DNA from: Hymenobacter edaphi | GTDB lineage: Bacteria; Bacteroidota; Bacteroidia; Cytophagales; Hymenobacteraceae | DNA length: 64,000 nucleotides | Direction of reading: 5' to 3' | Assembly (NCBI RefSeq): GCF_003258365.1 | Contig: NZ_QHKM01000006.1 | Span: forward strand, 62,001 to 126,000 | Shown here: one piece after another, positions 15,295 through 24,900 of the stretch | Numbering within the stretch: position 1 is the first letter of the stretch | Layout of the letters: the number at the start of each line of letters is the position of its first letter | The notes under the pieces: generated by a model | What the model saw: the letters and a program-made list of their open reading frames with translations, nothing else | What the model was told of the DNA's origin: nothing | Databases searched by the model: none | Made by a program: the position numbers and the translations under genes

Positions 15295-17073
15295 GTGGAA
15301 TCCGCTGCGCCCGCCGCTACCTCCGCCAAAGCCGGCAATATCTTCGACTGGCAGGTGCTGCGGCGCCTGATGGTCTATATCCGGCCTTACCGCGGCGTGT
15401 TTGCGCTGCTCATCGTCCTGACCATTGCCACGGCCGCGCTGGGCACGGTGCGCCCCTTCCTGATTCAGCAGATGGTGGACGTGCAGATCAGCAGCGGCGA
15501 CTGGCCGGGGCTGAACCGCATGTTTGCCCTGCTGCTGGGCTTGCTGGTGGTGCACACCGGCGTGAGCTACCTGCAGACCTACTACGGCGGCTGGCTGGGC
15601 CAGTACATCGTGCGCGACATCCGCGTCGACCTCTACCGCCACATCCTGAACCTGCGGCTGCAGTTCTTCGACCGCACGCCCATCGGGGTGCTGGTCACGC
15701 GCAACATTTCGGACGTGGAAACCTTGTCGGATGTGTTCAGCGAGGGGCTGGCGGCCATGATTGGCGACATTCTGCAGCTGGTGTTCATCATGGCCTTCAT
15801 GTTCTATATCGACTGGCGGCTGACGCTGGTGAGCCTCTCGGTGATTCCGCCGCTGCTCTTCAGCACCTACGTGTTCAAGGAGAAGGTCAAGAAGTCGTTT
15901 CAGGAGGTGCGCACGGCCGTGGCCAACCTTAACGCCTTCGTGCAGGAGCACCTGACGGGCATGAACATCGTGCAGATTTTCAACAACGAGCAGCGCGAGT
16001 TCCGCAAGTTCGAGGCGCTGAACAAGGAGCATACCGCGGCCAACATCCGCTCGGTGCTCTACTATTCGGTGTACTTCCCGGTGGCCGAGGTGCTGGGCGC
16101 GGTGGGCGTGGGCCTGCTGGTGTGGTACGCCTCGCACGGGCAAATCGAAGGCACCATCTCCAAGGGCGCGCTGATTGCCTTCATCATGTACAACGCGCTG
16201 TTTTTCCGGCCCATCCGCCAGATTGCCGACCGGTTCAACACCCTGCAACTGGGCCTGGTGAGCACCGAGCGCCTGCTCAAGCTGCTCGACAGCCAGGAGT
16301 TTATTCCCGACGAGGGCACGCGCCAGCCGACGACCCTGAAAGGCGCGGTGGACTTCCGCCACGTCTGGTTTGCCTACAACGAGCCGGAATGGGTGCTCAA
16401 GGACATCAGCTTCGAGGTGAAGCCGGGGCAGACGGTGGCCTTCGTGGGCGCCACCGGCGCGGGCAAGACCAGCATCATCAACCTGCTCTCGCGCTTCTAC
16501 GACATTCAGCAGGGCGAAATCTGCGTCGACGGGCACGATTTGCGCGAGTACGACCTGAAGGCCCTGCGCAAGCACATCGGCGTGGTGCTGCAGGACGTGT
16601 TCCTCTTCAACGGCACGATTCAGGACAACATCACCCTGGGCAACGACGACATCACCGAGGCCCAGATCTGGCACGCCGCCCGGCTCGTGGGGGCCGATAA
16701 GTTTATCGAGCGGCTGCCCGGCGGCTTGCAGTACAAGGTGATGGAGCGCGGCTCCACGCTGTCGGTGGGGCAGCGCCAGCTCATCAGCTTCGTGCGCGCC
16801 CTGGTGTACGACCCGCGCATTATCATCCTCGACGAGGCCACGTCCTCGGTCGACTCCGAAACGGAGGAAATGATTCAGCAGGCCATCGAAAAGCTGATGC
16901 TGGGCCGCACGTCCCTGGTCATTGCCCACCGCCTAAGCACCATCCAGAAAGCTGACCGCATCATCGTGCTCGACCGCGGCGAAATCAAGGAAAGCGGGCA
17001 ACACGAGGAGTTGCTGCGCCTGCCCGGCGGCTACTACGCCCAGCTCTACCAGATGCAATATGTAACCGAATAG
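15295..17073 (+). CDS. ABC exporter (MsbA-like fused permease/ATPase)
   Basis: 592 residues: six-helix membrane domain (about 25-320) and a nucleotide-binding domain with Walker A GATGAGKTS (about 384), signature LSVGQRQ (about 489) and Walker B IIILDEATSSVD (about 507). It works as a homodimer or heterodimer exporting lipids, peptides or drugs from the inner membrane; the substrate is not evident. GTG at 15295 is preferred because the sequence before it has no conserved features. The signature LSVGQ in place of LSGGQ is a common variant. A second exporter of this type is at 31074-32858. Confidence 0.88.
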   Translation: MESAAPAATSAKAGNIFDWQVLRRLMVYIRPYRGVFALLIVLTIATAALGTVRPFLIQQMVDVQISSGDWPGLNRMFALLLGLLVVHTGVSYLQTYYGGWLGQYIVRDIRVDLYRHILNLRLQFFDRTPIGVLVTRNISDVETLSDVFSEGLAAMIGDILQLVFIMAFMFYIDWRLTLVSLSVIPPLLFSTYVFKEKVKKSFQEVRTAVANLNAFVQEHLTGMNIVQIFNNEQREFRKFEALNKEHTAANIRSVLYYSVYFPVAEVLGAVGVGLLVWYASHGQIEGTISKGALIAFIMYNALFFRPIRQIADRFNTLQLGLVSTERLLKLLDSQEFIPDEGTRQPTTLKGAVDFRHVWFAYNEPEWVLKDISFEVKPGQTVAFVGATGAGKTSIINLLSRFYDIQQGEICVDGHDLREYDLKALRKHIGVVLQDVFLFNGTIQDNITLGNDDITEAQIWHAARLVGADKFIERLPGGLQYKVMERGSTLSVGQRQLISFVRALVYDPRIIILDEATSSVDSETEEMIQQAIEKLMLGRTSLVIAHRLSTIQKADRIIVLDRGEIKESGQHEELLRLPGGYYAQLYQMQYVTE

Positions 17074-17195
17074 GTGAGCTGGTGAGGTGGTGAAATGGTG
17101 AGTTGACGTTCCGTTTGCGCAGGATGCGCGGTTCGCCCCACCAGAACATCAAACTCACCATCTCACCACCTCACCATTTCACCATTTCACCATTC
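17073..17195. repeat. TGA-rich word repeat hairpin between ABC exporter and GyrI-like gene
   Basis: The left arm 17073-17104 is made of tandem GGTGA(g/a)NT-type 7-8-base words beginning at the last base of the stop codon. The right arm 17152-17183 is its complement with few mismatches and continues as CACCATTT words up to the start codon at 17196. The loop is about 47 bases. Confidence 0.7.
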
Positions 17196-17726
17196 ATGGC
17201 CCGTTGGTTTTTCATTATTGGCGGCGTACTGCTGCTGGGTTTTGCCGGGGTCTACACCTGGCTGGGGGGCTTCAGCACCCCGCAGATTGACCTGATTACC
17301 ACCGGACAGCCCGTCTTTCTGGCGGGCAAGGCTTACAAAGGCCTGCCCGACAAGCAGTTCGGCAAGCTTTACGCTGAGGCCAACGAACTGTACCGCAAGG
17401 GCACCCTGAAGGGCACGCTCGGCAACATCTACTACAACGACGCCGTGGCCGAAGGCGAGGAAATCGATGCCTTCGTGGGCCTAGTGGTGGCCGATACCGT
17501 CAGCCAGGCGCTGCCGGTGGGCTACCGCTACCGCAGCTTCGCGGCGGGGCAGCGCGTGCTGCGGGCCCGCGTGAAGGCCAACTTCATGCTGGCGCCGGGC
17601 CGGCTCTACCCCGCCCTGCAGGAGGCGGTGAAGGCGCGCAAGCTCACCTCGCGCAACGTCTTCTTGGAGCAGTTTCCGGAAGATGCCCCGGCCGAGATGC
17701 TGCTGGTGGTAGCCGCGCCGAAATAG
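17196..17726 (+). CDS. GyrI-like domain protein with N-terminal membrane anchor
   Basis: 176 residues: one N-terminal hydrophobic segment (WFFIIGGVLLLGFAGVYTWL) followed by a GyrI-like/effector-binding domain (about 40-172), recognised by the spaced Tyr/Glu pattern in the regions GNIYYNDAVAEGEE and DAFVGLVVADT. Such domains bind small hydrophobic or cationic molecules. Here there is no DNA-binding part, so this is not a transcription factor as it stands. The ATG at 17196 directly follows the right arm of the intergenic repeat. Confidence 0.6.
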   Translation: MARWFFIIGGVLLLGFAGVYTWLGGFSTPQIDLITTGQPVFLAGKAYKGLPDKQFGKLYAEANELYRKGTLKGTLGNIYYNDAVAEGEEIDAFVGLVVADTVSQALPVGYRYRSFAAGQRVLRARVKANFMLAPGRLYPALQEAVKARKLTSRNVFLEQFPEDAPAEMLLVVAAPK

Positions 17727-17792
17727 CCCGAAAAGTCCAGCGGCTCCCACCCGGTCATCGGGCGAGGACCGCCCCTGGGGCCGCCGGCCGGC

Positions 17793-18521
17793 TTAGCGGC
17801 CGGCCCGCCACGCGTCGGGCATGGTGAGGCCCACGCTCAGCACCCAGGGCGACAGATCGGCCTGCCGGCCGAAGCGCGTGGCGCCGGCCCACTGCTGGTA
17901 GTAGGCGTGGGCCGTCAGCCACAGGTCGGGGCGCAGCTTGTAGGTGGCCGCGGCCCCGGCCAGTCCCACCAGCCCCACTGAGGTGGCCACGGTTTTGGCG
18001 TGGGTGGCCGGCTCGCAGCCGCAGCCCTGCTGGCCCCGCTCGGCCACCTGTTGGCTGCGGTCGGCCAGGGTGGCTACGCCCGCGCCCAGGCCGCCGAGCA
18101 GGCCGGCGCGGAAGCGGGCGTTGTCGAGCAGAAAGGCGTGGGCCCGGCCCGTCAGGCTGTAGAGCCCGAGCATGGGCTTGCCCACGTCGGCTACGCCCAG
18201 GCTGGAGCCGATGCGCGTAGGCAGGGCCACGGTGCCGGCCAGGCTGGCCTGCAGGCGTGGTGCCACGCGGTAGCTGCCGGCCACCTCGGCCCCACCGAAG
18301 CCGGTGCGCGGGCTAGCCAGGACCGCCAGGCCGAAGAATGCTCCCCAGCGGCTGGGCACGAAGGGCCGGTCCACGGTGTCGGCGCAGGGCTGGTGGCGGC
18401 CGGCCACGTACACCCAGGGATAAACGGCCGCGTAGGGCACGCAGCGGGCGCCGCGCTGGGCGGCGGCGGGCTGACTCCAGGCCAGGCCGGCCAGTAGCAG
18501 CGCGAGTAGGGTTGTTTTCAT
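17793..18521 (-). CDS. Secreted outer-membrane-like hypothetical protein
   Basis: 242 residues with a signal peptide (MKTTLLALLLAGLAWSQPAAAQ) and alternating Gly-rich short strands ending in hydrophobic residues, which suggests a small outer-membrane beta-barrel (8-10 strands). Two Cys in CVPY and CADT and a CGC pair (QQGCGCEPATH, in a loop) are notable for an envelope protein. No family recognised. It is transcribed alone, divergent from the threonine leader region. Confidence 0.5.
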   Translation of the reverse strand: MKTTLLALLLAGLAWSQPAAAQRGARCVPYAAVYPWVYVAGRHQPCADTVDRPFVPSRWGAFFGLAVLASPRTGFGGAEVAGSYRVAPRLQASLAGTVALPTRIGSSLGVADVGKPMLGLYSLTGRAHAFLLDNARFRAGLLGGLGAGVATLADRSQQVAERGQQGCGCEPATHAKTVATSVGLVGLAGAAATYKLRPDLWLTAHAYYQQWAGATRFGRQADLSPWVLSVGLTMPDAWRAGR

Positions 18522-18712
18522 GGAGCTAATAGGTAAGAGTGAAAGATAAAAGGCGGACCGAAGCCCGCAGCCCGCGTAATCCGCGCCGGCCGGGGCGGCG
18601 CGGTAGCATCAAATAGTGTTCCGCTGTTATTTATTCGTTGCCCCGGACTGCGAAAAATTTGCGTATCCACCAGCGGCTGCCTTTCTTTAGCCCAACGCCC
18701 TCACCATCAGCC

Positions 18713-18796
18713 ATGCGCTTCGGCCCGACCACAACCGCCACCACGACCACAACCGCCCGCTACGGGTGGGTCGGCGGCGCGCGCACGAGGGGCTAA
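18713..18796 (+). CDS. thrL: Threonine-rich leader peptide of the thrA attenuator
   Basis: A 27-residue peptide (ATG at 18713, TAA at 18794-18796) with 8 Thr in residues 6-14 (TTTATTTTT). Its stop lies 60 bases before the aspartokinase-homoserine dehydrogenase start, and an intrinsic terminator hairpin lies in between. This is the arrangement of thr leader peptides in gamma-proteobacteria, where stalling at Thr codons under threonyl-tRNA shortage prevents terminator formation. The peptide sequence is unrelated to the E. coli one except for the Thr run. Confidence 0.75.
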   Translation: MRFGPTTTATTTTTARYGWVGGARTRG

Positions 18797-18856
18797 TCAA
18801 CCCGGTTTCGCATCATTCAGCCAACGCCTTCCCGCCGCCCGGGAAGGCGTTTTTTT
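18725..18856 (+). promoter_or_regulatory. Transcription attenuator before thrA
   Basis: Terminator: AACGCCTTCCCG (18823-18834), 5-base loop, CGGGAAGGCGTT (18840-18851), seven Ts up to 18856, with thrA starting at 18857. Upstream, CCGACC (18725-18730) can pair with GGTCGG (18769-18774). The overlapping GGCGGCG (18773-18779) can instead pair with CGCCGCC (18833-18839), which would break the terminator stem. A ribosome stalled on the Thr codons (18728-18754) would cover the first segment and favour the second pairing. The alternative stems were found by eye and not folded. Confidence 0.65.
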
Positions 18857-21322
18857 ATGCCCGCACTCATGAACATTCTCAAATTCGGCGGCACGTCCGT
18901 CGGCTCCGTGGCCAGCATCAGCACCCTGCTCGACGTGGTAGCCCGCGAAGTGGCCCGCGGCGAGCGGCCCGTCGTCGTCCTCTCGGCCATGAGCGGGGTG
19001 ACCAACCTGCTGCTGGCCGCCGCCGAAGACGCTGCCGCCGGCCGGCCCGTCACCACCTCGCTGATGGAGCTGGAAAACCGCCACTTCGGGGTGGTAAAGT
19101 CCCTGCTCGACGCGGCCCGCCAAAACCCGGTGCTCACGCGCCTGAAGCTGCTCTTCAACGAGTTGGAAGATTTGCTGCACGGCATCGGCAGCCTGCGCGA
19201 GCTAACGCCGCAAACCCTGGACCGGGTGCTGAGCTACGGCGAGCGGTGCGCCACCTTCCTGGTCAGCGCCCTGGCCGCGGGGCGCTTCCCCGAGGCGCTG
19301 TGCGTGGAGGCCACCGAGCTGATCCGGACCGACGCGCACTATGGGCAGGCGCGGGTGGACACCGAGCTGACCGAGCAGCTCATCCGCGGCTTCGTGCGGG
19401 AGCACCCGGGCCGGCTGCTGTTCGTCACCGGCTTCATCGCCCGCAACGCCCAGGGCCGCGTCACCACCCTGGGCCGCGGCGGCTCCGACTACACCGCCGC
19501 CATCCTCGGGGCGGCGCTGGGCGCCCAGGAAATCCAGATCTGGACCGACGTGAACGGCATGATGACGGCCGACCCGCGCATGGTGAAAAAGGCGTTTTCG
19601 CTGCCTGAGCTGAGCTACACCGAGGCCATGGAGCTGTCGTACTTCGGAGCCAAGGTCATCTACCCGCCCACGATGATTCCGGCCTTCATGAAGCGGATTC
19701 CCATCGTCATCCGGAACACCTTCGACCTGGACTTTGCCGGCACCACCATCCGCCACGACTGCCAGCCCTCGGCGCTGCCCATCAAGGGCATATCGAGCAT
19801 CAACGACGTGAGCGTCATCAACGTGGAGGGCTCGGGGATGGTGGGCAAGGCGGGCTTCAGCGGGCGGCTGTTTTCCTTGCTGGCCCGGGAGCAGATCAAT
19901 GTCATCCTCATCACCCAGGCCTCGTCGGAGCACAGCATCACCTTCGCGGTGGCGCCCCACGACGCGGTGCGGGCCCGGGAGCTGATTGGGCAGGAGTTTG
20001 AGCTGGAGCTGCAGGCCCGCAAGCTGGAGCTGCCCGGCATCGAGCAGGACCTGGCGGTGCTGGCCATTGTGGGCGAAAACATGAAGCAGACGCCGGGTAT
20101 TGCCGGCAAGCTGTTTCAGGCCCTGGGCCGCAACGGCGTCAACGTGCGGGCCATTGCCCAGGGCTCCTCGGAGTACAACATTTCGGTTATCATCGGGCGG
20201 GCCGACCTAGCCAAGGCCCTGAACGCGGTGCACGATGCCTTCTTCGTGGAGCTGACCAAGACCCTGCACGTCTTCGCGCTGGGCACCGGCAACATCGGCC
20301 GCACCCTGCTCGGGCAGCTGCACGCCCACCGGGACTTCCTGCGCGAGCAAAACGGCGTGCAGGTGCGGGTGGTGGGTTTGAGCAACTCGCGCCGCATGGT
20401 CATCGACCCCAGCGGCCTGCCCCTCGACGGCTGGGAAGCCGCCTTGAATAACGGCCACTCCGAGCCGGCCGACCTCGCCCGCTTCGTGGCCCGCATGAAG
20501 CAGCTGAACCTGCCCAACTGCGTGCTTCTCGACAACACTGCCGCCCCCGAGCCGGCCGCGCACTACGCCGACGCGCTGCGCCACAGCATTTCGGTGGTGA
20601 CGTGCAACAAAATAGCCAACTCCGGCCCCTACCAGCAGTACCGCGAGCTGCGCGACGCCGCCCGCCAGCACGGGGCCGACTTCTACTACGAAACCAACGT
20701 GGGCGCGGGCCTGCCCATCATTCGCACCCTGCGCGACCTGCGCACCTCCGGCGACCGGGTGGAGCGCATCGAGGCCATTCTGTCGGGTACCATCTCGTTT
20801 ATCTTCAACAACTTTCGAGGCGAGGCGTCCTTCCACGACATCGTGCGCGAGGCCCAGCAGCGCGGCTACACCGAGCCCGACCCGCGCGACGACCTAAACG
20901 GCCGGGACTTCATGCGCAAGATGCTCATCCTGGCCCGCGACGCCGGCCACCCGCTGGAGCCCGACGACGTCATCATCGAGCCCATGCTGCCCGCCGCCTG
21001 CCTGCAGGCGCCCACGGTGGCGGCCTTCTACGAGCAGCTGCGGGCCCACGAAGCCTACTTCAGCGAACTGAAAGACCGCGCCGCCGCTGCCGGCCAGGTG
21101 CTGCGCTACATCGGGCAGCTCGAAGACGGCCGGGCCCGCATCAGCCTGCAGATGGTCGACGAGCAGCACCCCTTCTACCAGCTTTCCGGCGCCGACAACG
21201 TTATTTCTTTCACCACGGAGCGCTACAAGGAGCGGCCCCTGGTGGTGAAAGGCCCCGGCGCCGGCGCCGAAGTCACGGCCGCCGGCGTATTTGCCGACCT
21301 GGTGAACGTGGGCACGCGGTAG
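18857..21322 (+). CDS. thrA: Bifunctional aspartokinase/homoserine dehydrogenase
   Basis: 821 residues catalysing the first and third steps from aspartate to threonine and methionine. The aspartokinase domain starts at KFGGTSVGS, with GRGGSDYTAA and an ACT-type regulatory region in the middle (NVEGSGMVGKAGFSGRLF; GRNGVNVRAIAQGSSEYNIS). The NAD(P) site of homoserine dehydrogenase is FALGTGNIGRTLLGQL near residue 470, followed by YYETNVGAGLPI. Product feedback by threonine is expected from the ACT region. Control by attenuation is predicted from the leader. thrB and thrC lie 5 kb downstream rather than adjacent. Confidence 0.95.
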   Translation: MPALMNILKFGGTSVGSVASISTLLDVVAREVARGERPVVVLSAMSGVTNLLLAAAEDAAAGRPVTTSLMELENRHFGVVKSLLDAARQNPVLTRLKLLFNELEDLLHGIGSLRELTPQTLDRVLSYGERCATFLVSALAAGRFPEALCVEATELIRTDAHYGQARVDTELTEQLIRGFVREHPGRLLFVTGFIARNAQGRVTTLGRGGSDYTAAILGAALGAQEIQIWTDVNGMMTADPRMVKKAFSLPELSYTEAMELSYFGAKVIYPPTMIPAFMKRIPIVIRNTFDLDFAGTTIRHDCQPSALPIKGISSINDVSVINVEGSGMVGKAGFSGRLFSLLAREQINVILITQASSEHSITFAVAPHDAVRARELIGQEFELELQARKLELPGIEQDLAVLAIVGENMKQTPGIAGKLFQALGRNGVNVRAIAQGSSEYNISVIIGRADLAKALNAVHDAFFVELTKTLHVFALGTGNIGRTLLGQLHAHRDFLREQNGVQVRVVGLSNSRRMVIDPSGLPLDGWEAALNNGHSEPADLARFVARMKQLNLPNCVLLDNTAAPEPAAHYADALRHSISVVTCNKIANSGPYQQYRELRDAARQHGADFYYETNVGAGLPIIRTLRDLRTSGDRVERIEAILSGTISFIFNNFRGEASFHDIVREAQQRGYTEPDPRDDLNGRDFMRKMLILARDAGHPLEPDDVIIEPMLPAACLQAPTVAAFYEQLRAHEAYFSELKDRAAAAGQVLRYIGQLEDGRARISLQMVDEQHPFYQLSGADNVISFTTERYKERPLVVKGPGAGAEVTAAGVFADLVNVGTR

Positions 21323-21437
21323 GCAAGGCGGAACGCCAGCTCCCCGCCCGTTTGGAGGCAGAAGTAGTTGCGGCGTCGCTGACGAAGCCTGGCATGCCGC
21401 CGCTACGTAGGTAACGGACCCTTAGCGCCCTGGCCTG

Positions 21438-21830
21438 ATGAAAATTATCATTGAACACGTGCATCAAGAGCCATTTCACTCCGTGACCCGGCAGGACGTT
21501 GCCACGGTACTGAAAATCATTCCTGCGGATTGGGTTGGTCCGGCGCACGTATTTCTGATTTCCGGGCAGAAGCTGGAGTCCACCGTTCATGACCGTCCCG
21601 TACTGCTGAACGGGGTAACATTCAGGATCATGTCCAGAGGGCAAAACAAATCGGCTGTTATCAAGGCCTTGCTGCTGGAATTGGCCGCGCAGGCTACCAG
21701 GACGTTCCCCCGCAAATTCCACCGGTTCGATAAAGTGCAGCTCCGGAAACTGGAAGAAACCATAGCGCCGTACTACCTGCGCCTCCTGGCGGCCATGGGC
21801 CCGGTGGCAACGCCCAGCCGGCGCGGGTAG
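21438..21830 (+). CDS. Hypothetical protein, 130 aa
   Basis: Soluble basic protein. It starts MKIIIEHVHQEPFHSVTRQD and contains IIPADWVGPAHVFLISGQ and a C-terminal helical stretch. Codon use is visibly less GC-rich than its neighbours, suggesting more recent acquisition. The end region (LLLELAAQATRTFPRKFHRF) looks like a conserved helix. I do not recognise the family. It lies between thrA and the convergent metalloprotease, with a shared terminator. Confidence 0.6.
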   Translation: MKIIIEHVHQEPFHSVTRQDVATVLKIIPADWVGPAHVFLISGQKLESTVHDRPVLLNGVTFRIMSRGQNKSAVIKALLLELAAQATRTFPRKFHRFDKVQLRKLEETIAPYYLRLLAAMGPVATPSRRG

Positions 21831-21895
21831 CCCACCCTGCCAGGCGGGTTCTTTGCCGCTGGAAAACGGCGGTTGCACGCTGGCCACTCAAATCA

Positions 21896-21930
21896 AAAAG
21901 GCCCGCGCTACTTAGTAGCGCGGGCCTTTT
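21896..21930. terminator. Bidirectional terminator with GTAGCGCGGGC palindrome
   Basis: 16-base perfect arms (AAAAGGCCCGCGCTAC) with a 3-base loop between convergent genes. The same word recurs at 30946-31069 and 59646-59671. Confidence 0.8.
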
Positions 21931-21948
21931 CGGAACCGTACCCTCCAA

Positions 21949-24900
21949 TTACTCGACCACCACGCGGCGCACGGCCGGGGCCTGACCGGCCACCTGCACC
22001 GTGAGCAGGTAGGTGCCCGGGGCGAGGCCCGCCGTCGATACTTCCGTGGCCGTGCCGCTGAAGCTACGCTCGGCCACGCGCTGGCCCAGCACGTTGCGCA
22101 GGGTGGCGGTGCCGGCCGGCGTCGGGGCGGGCAGCGTCACGTGGAAGGCGGCCTGGGTGCCGGCTGGGTTGGGCCACACCTGGAAGGCCGTGGTGGCAGC
22201 CTCCTTGGCGGCCAGCGGCGCGCAGGTGGAACTCAGGGCGAAGGTGCCCACTTCGTCGTCCCAGCCCGATACCATCACCAGGTAGGTGGTGCCGGCGGTG
22301 GAGGTGAAGCTCACCGTCGAGGCCACCGAGTTGGCGCTGCAGCTGGGGCCGCTGGCGTCGTCGTTGCCGGTCACGCAGGTGTAGTTGCCGCAGCTGCCGG
22401 TGAAGACGAACAGCTTGGTGTCGAAGTTGGTGGTGGCCGAGCAGGTTGTCAGCGTGATCAGGCCGCCGGTGCCCACGATGCGGTAGAACACCCCGCCCTG
22501 GTCGACGGTGGTGGTGCAGGTGGCCGTTGGGTCGCCGGTGGCGGTGGCGCCCTCGGTGGTGCCCGTCACGGCAGCGGCGCCGCAGGTCAGCGTTGCGGCG
22601 TTGGCGCAGAGGTCATTGGCCGGGGGCGGGGCCAGGGTGCGGAAGCTTACCGCCGCGGCCGGGAAGGTGCCGCCGGCGGTGCAGGTGCCCGTCACGCGCA
22701 CCACGTAGGTGGTGGCCGAAGCAAGGCCCGTCAGCGTCACGGGGCCGGCCGTCACCGTTTGGGTGGTGGTGGCGGGCACCGTCGTGATGGTGTAGCTGCC
22801 GCCGCCGGGCGTGCCCAGGAAGCTCAGCGTGGCCGAGGTCAGCGCGATGTTGCTCACGGCCAGCTCGGAGGGGGCCAGGCAGGGCGCGGGGGCGGTGGTG
22901 GTGAAGCTCACCGTGGCCGCGGCCGAGGTGCTGCCGCTGCCGCAGCTGCTCACCACCTGCACCGTGTAGCTGGTGCCGGGCGTCAGGCCGCTGAGGGTCA
23001 CGGGGCCGGCCGTCACCGTTTGGGTGGCGGTGGCGGGCGAGGTCGTCACCACGTACGGGGTGGCGCCGCTGACGGTGGTGAAGCTGAGCGTGGCGCCGGT
23101 GTTGCTAATGCCGCTGATGGTCAGGGCCGTGGCCGGGGCGCAGGGGCTGGCGGTGCTGATGGTGAAGTCGGCGTTGGAAATGTCGAAGAAGTAGTTGTCG
23201 GCTGCTTCCACCATGATGCGGGCCGTGGTGGTGGCCACGCTGGGCGTCGTCACCGTGGCCGTGCCGCTGTTGGCCACGCCGCGGGCCAGGAAGGTGGGGT
23301 AGGTCAGGCCGCCGTCGGTGCTCAGGCGGATGTTGACGGTGGCGCAGCTCACCGGCGCGGCCGTGGTATTGGCCACGTCCCAGCTCACGGTCTGCGTGCT
23401 GCCGCCGGCCCAGGTCAGGCCGGCCGCGGTGGGCGCCGTCACCACGAAGGGGCCGGCCGTGCTCGTCACCGGCAGCTTCAGCGAGTCGCTGCTGCCCACG
23501 CCGCCGATAACGCCCAGCGGGCCGTTGTGCTGGTCGCGGGCGGTGCACTTAAAGGTCAGGCGGCGCGTGACGGTGGGCAGCCGCTCGCCGATGACGACGG
23601 TGTTGTTGACCAGGTCGGAGAGGCGTGGGAAGTAGCGCGTGGGCGAGGTCGTGGGCACCCAGGAGCGGAACAGCGGCACGTTGTTGTTGGCCGTCTGGGC
23701 GGCCGTAGGCGAGCCGGCCGAGCCCCGGTCGATTTCCTCCCAGCTGTAGGTCAGCGCGTCGCCTTCCACGTCGAGGGCGCTGGCCGTCAGGCGGAAGGGC
23801 GTGCCGATGGGCAGGGTTCGGGCGGCCGGAATGCTCACCACCGGCGCCGCGTTGCCGGTGGCCGTGGTCACCGGGCAGGGCGTAGACACGATGAAGGCGC
23901 GCATCTCCTCGTAGTTGCCCACGTGGAAGTAGGCGTCGGAGTTCGGCTGCAGGTTCTGGGCGCCGCAGATGCCGGCGTAGCCCATGATGGTGCTGCCCGA
24001 GCCGGGCTCCCAGGCCGCGCCGGCGCTGCGGTTGCCGCCCCCGCAGCTGCCGGTGCTGCCGTTGAAGGGGTGCGAGCCGCTGAACTGGTGCCCCATCTCG
24101 TGGGCCACGTAGTCGATGTCGAAGGCGTCGGCCACCGGCGAGGAGCTGCCGGTCACGCCGCGGGCCTTGTTGCCGTTGCGGCACACCACCGCGTAGCCGG
24201 CCACGCCGCCGCCGCCGGTGCTGAACACGTGCCCGATGTCGTAGTTGGCCGTGCCGATGAGGTTGTCCACGTTGGTCTGGTTCTGCCCCAGCATGGTTGA
24301 GCCGCTGTTGTTGGTGTACGGGTCGGTGGCAGCGTTCAGGTACACCAGCTGGTCGTTGTTGCCCACCAGCACCAGCCGCACGGCCAGCTCCTTCTCGTAC
24401 ACGCCCACCACGCGGTTGATGCTCGTCACGATGGCCGACAGCACCAGCGGCAGGGTACCGCCGTGGAAGGCCGCGTACTCGCCCGTGGTGGCCACGGCCA
24501 CCCGGTAGGTGCGCAGCTGCCCGCCGGCGGCTATGTGGGCCGTGGTGCCGTTGTAGGCCGGCAGGGTGGGCGCCAAGCCGCCCCCCGCCGCCCGGGCCGC
24601 GTCCTTGGCCGCGGGCTGAAAGTCGCAGCCGCCCTGCTCGATGGCGCCGGCTTTGATGGCGTGCTTGCTGAAGCTGAGGTAGTGCTGGGTGTCGCCGCGG
24701 CGGGCCGGCTCGATAAAGGTGGTGCCGGTGACGGGCGAGAGAATCTGGGCGTGGAAGCCGGCCGGTGTCAGGTCGAGGCGCACGGTGGCGGCCGCGTCGT
24801 CGAGGCCGCGCCCGGCGTAGGTCTGGATATCGGGGTAGCGGGTGGCCAGGCCCGGCGCCATTACGCTGCTCTGCCACACGGCGAAGCGCTGGGTGCCGCC

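Noticed and set aside
22141-24300. 719-codon Gly/Ala/His-rich frame antisense to the metallopeptidase gene
   Set aside because: Low-complexity shadow of the sense gene; no start context or family.
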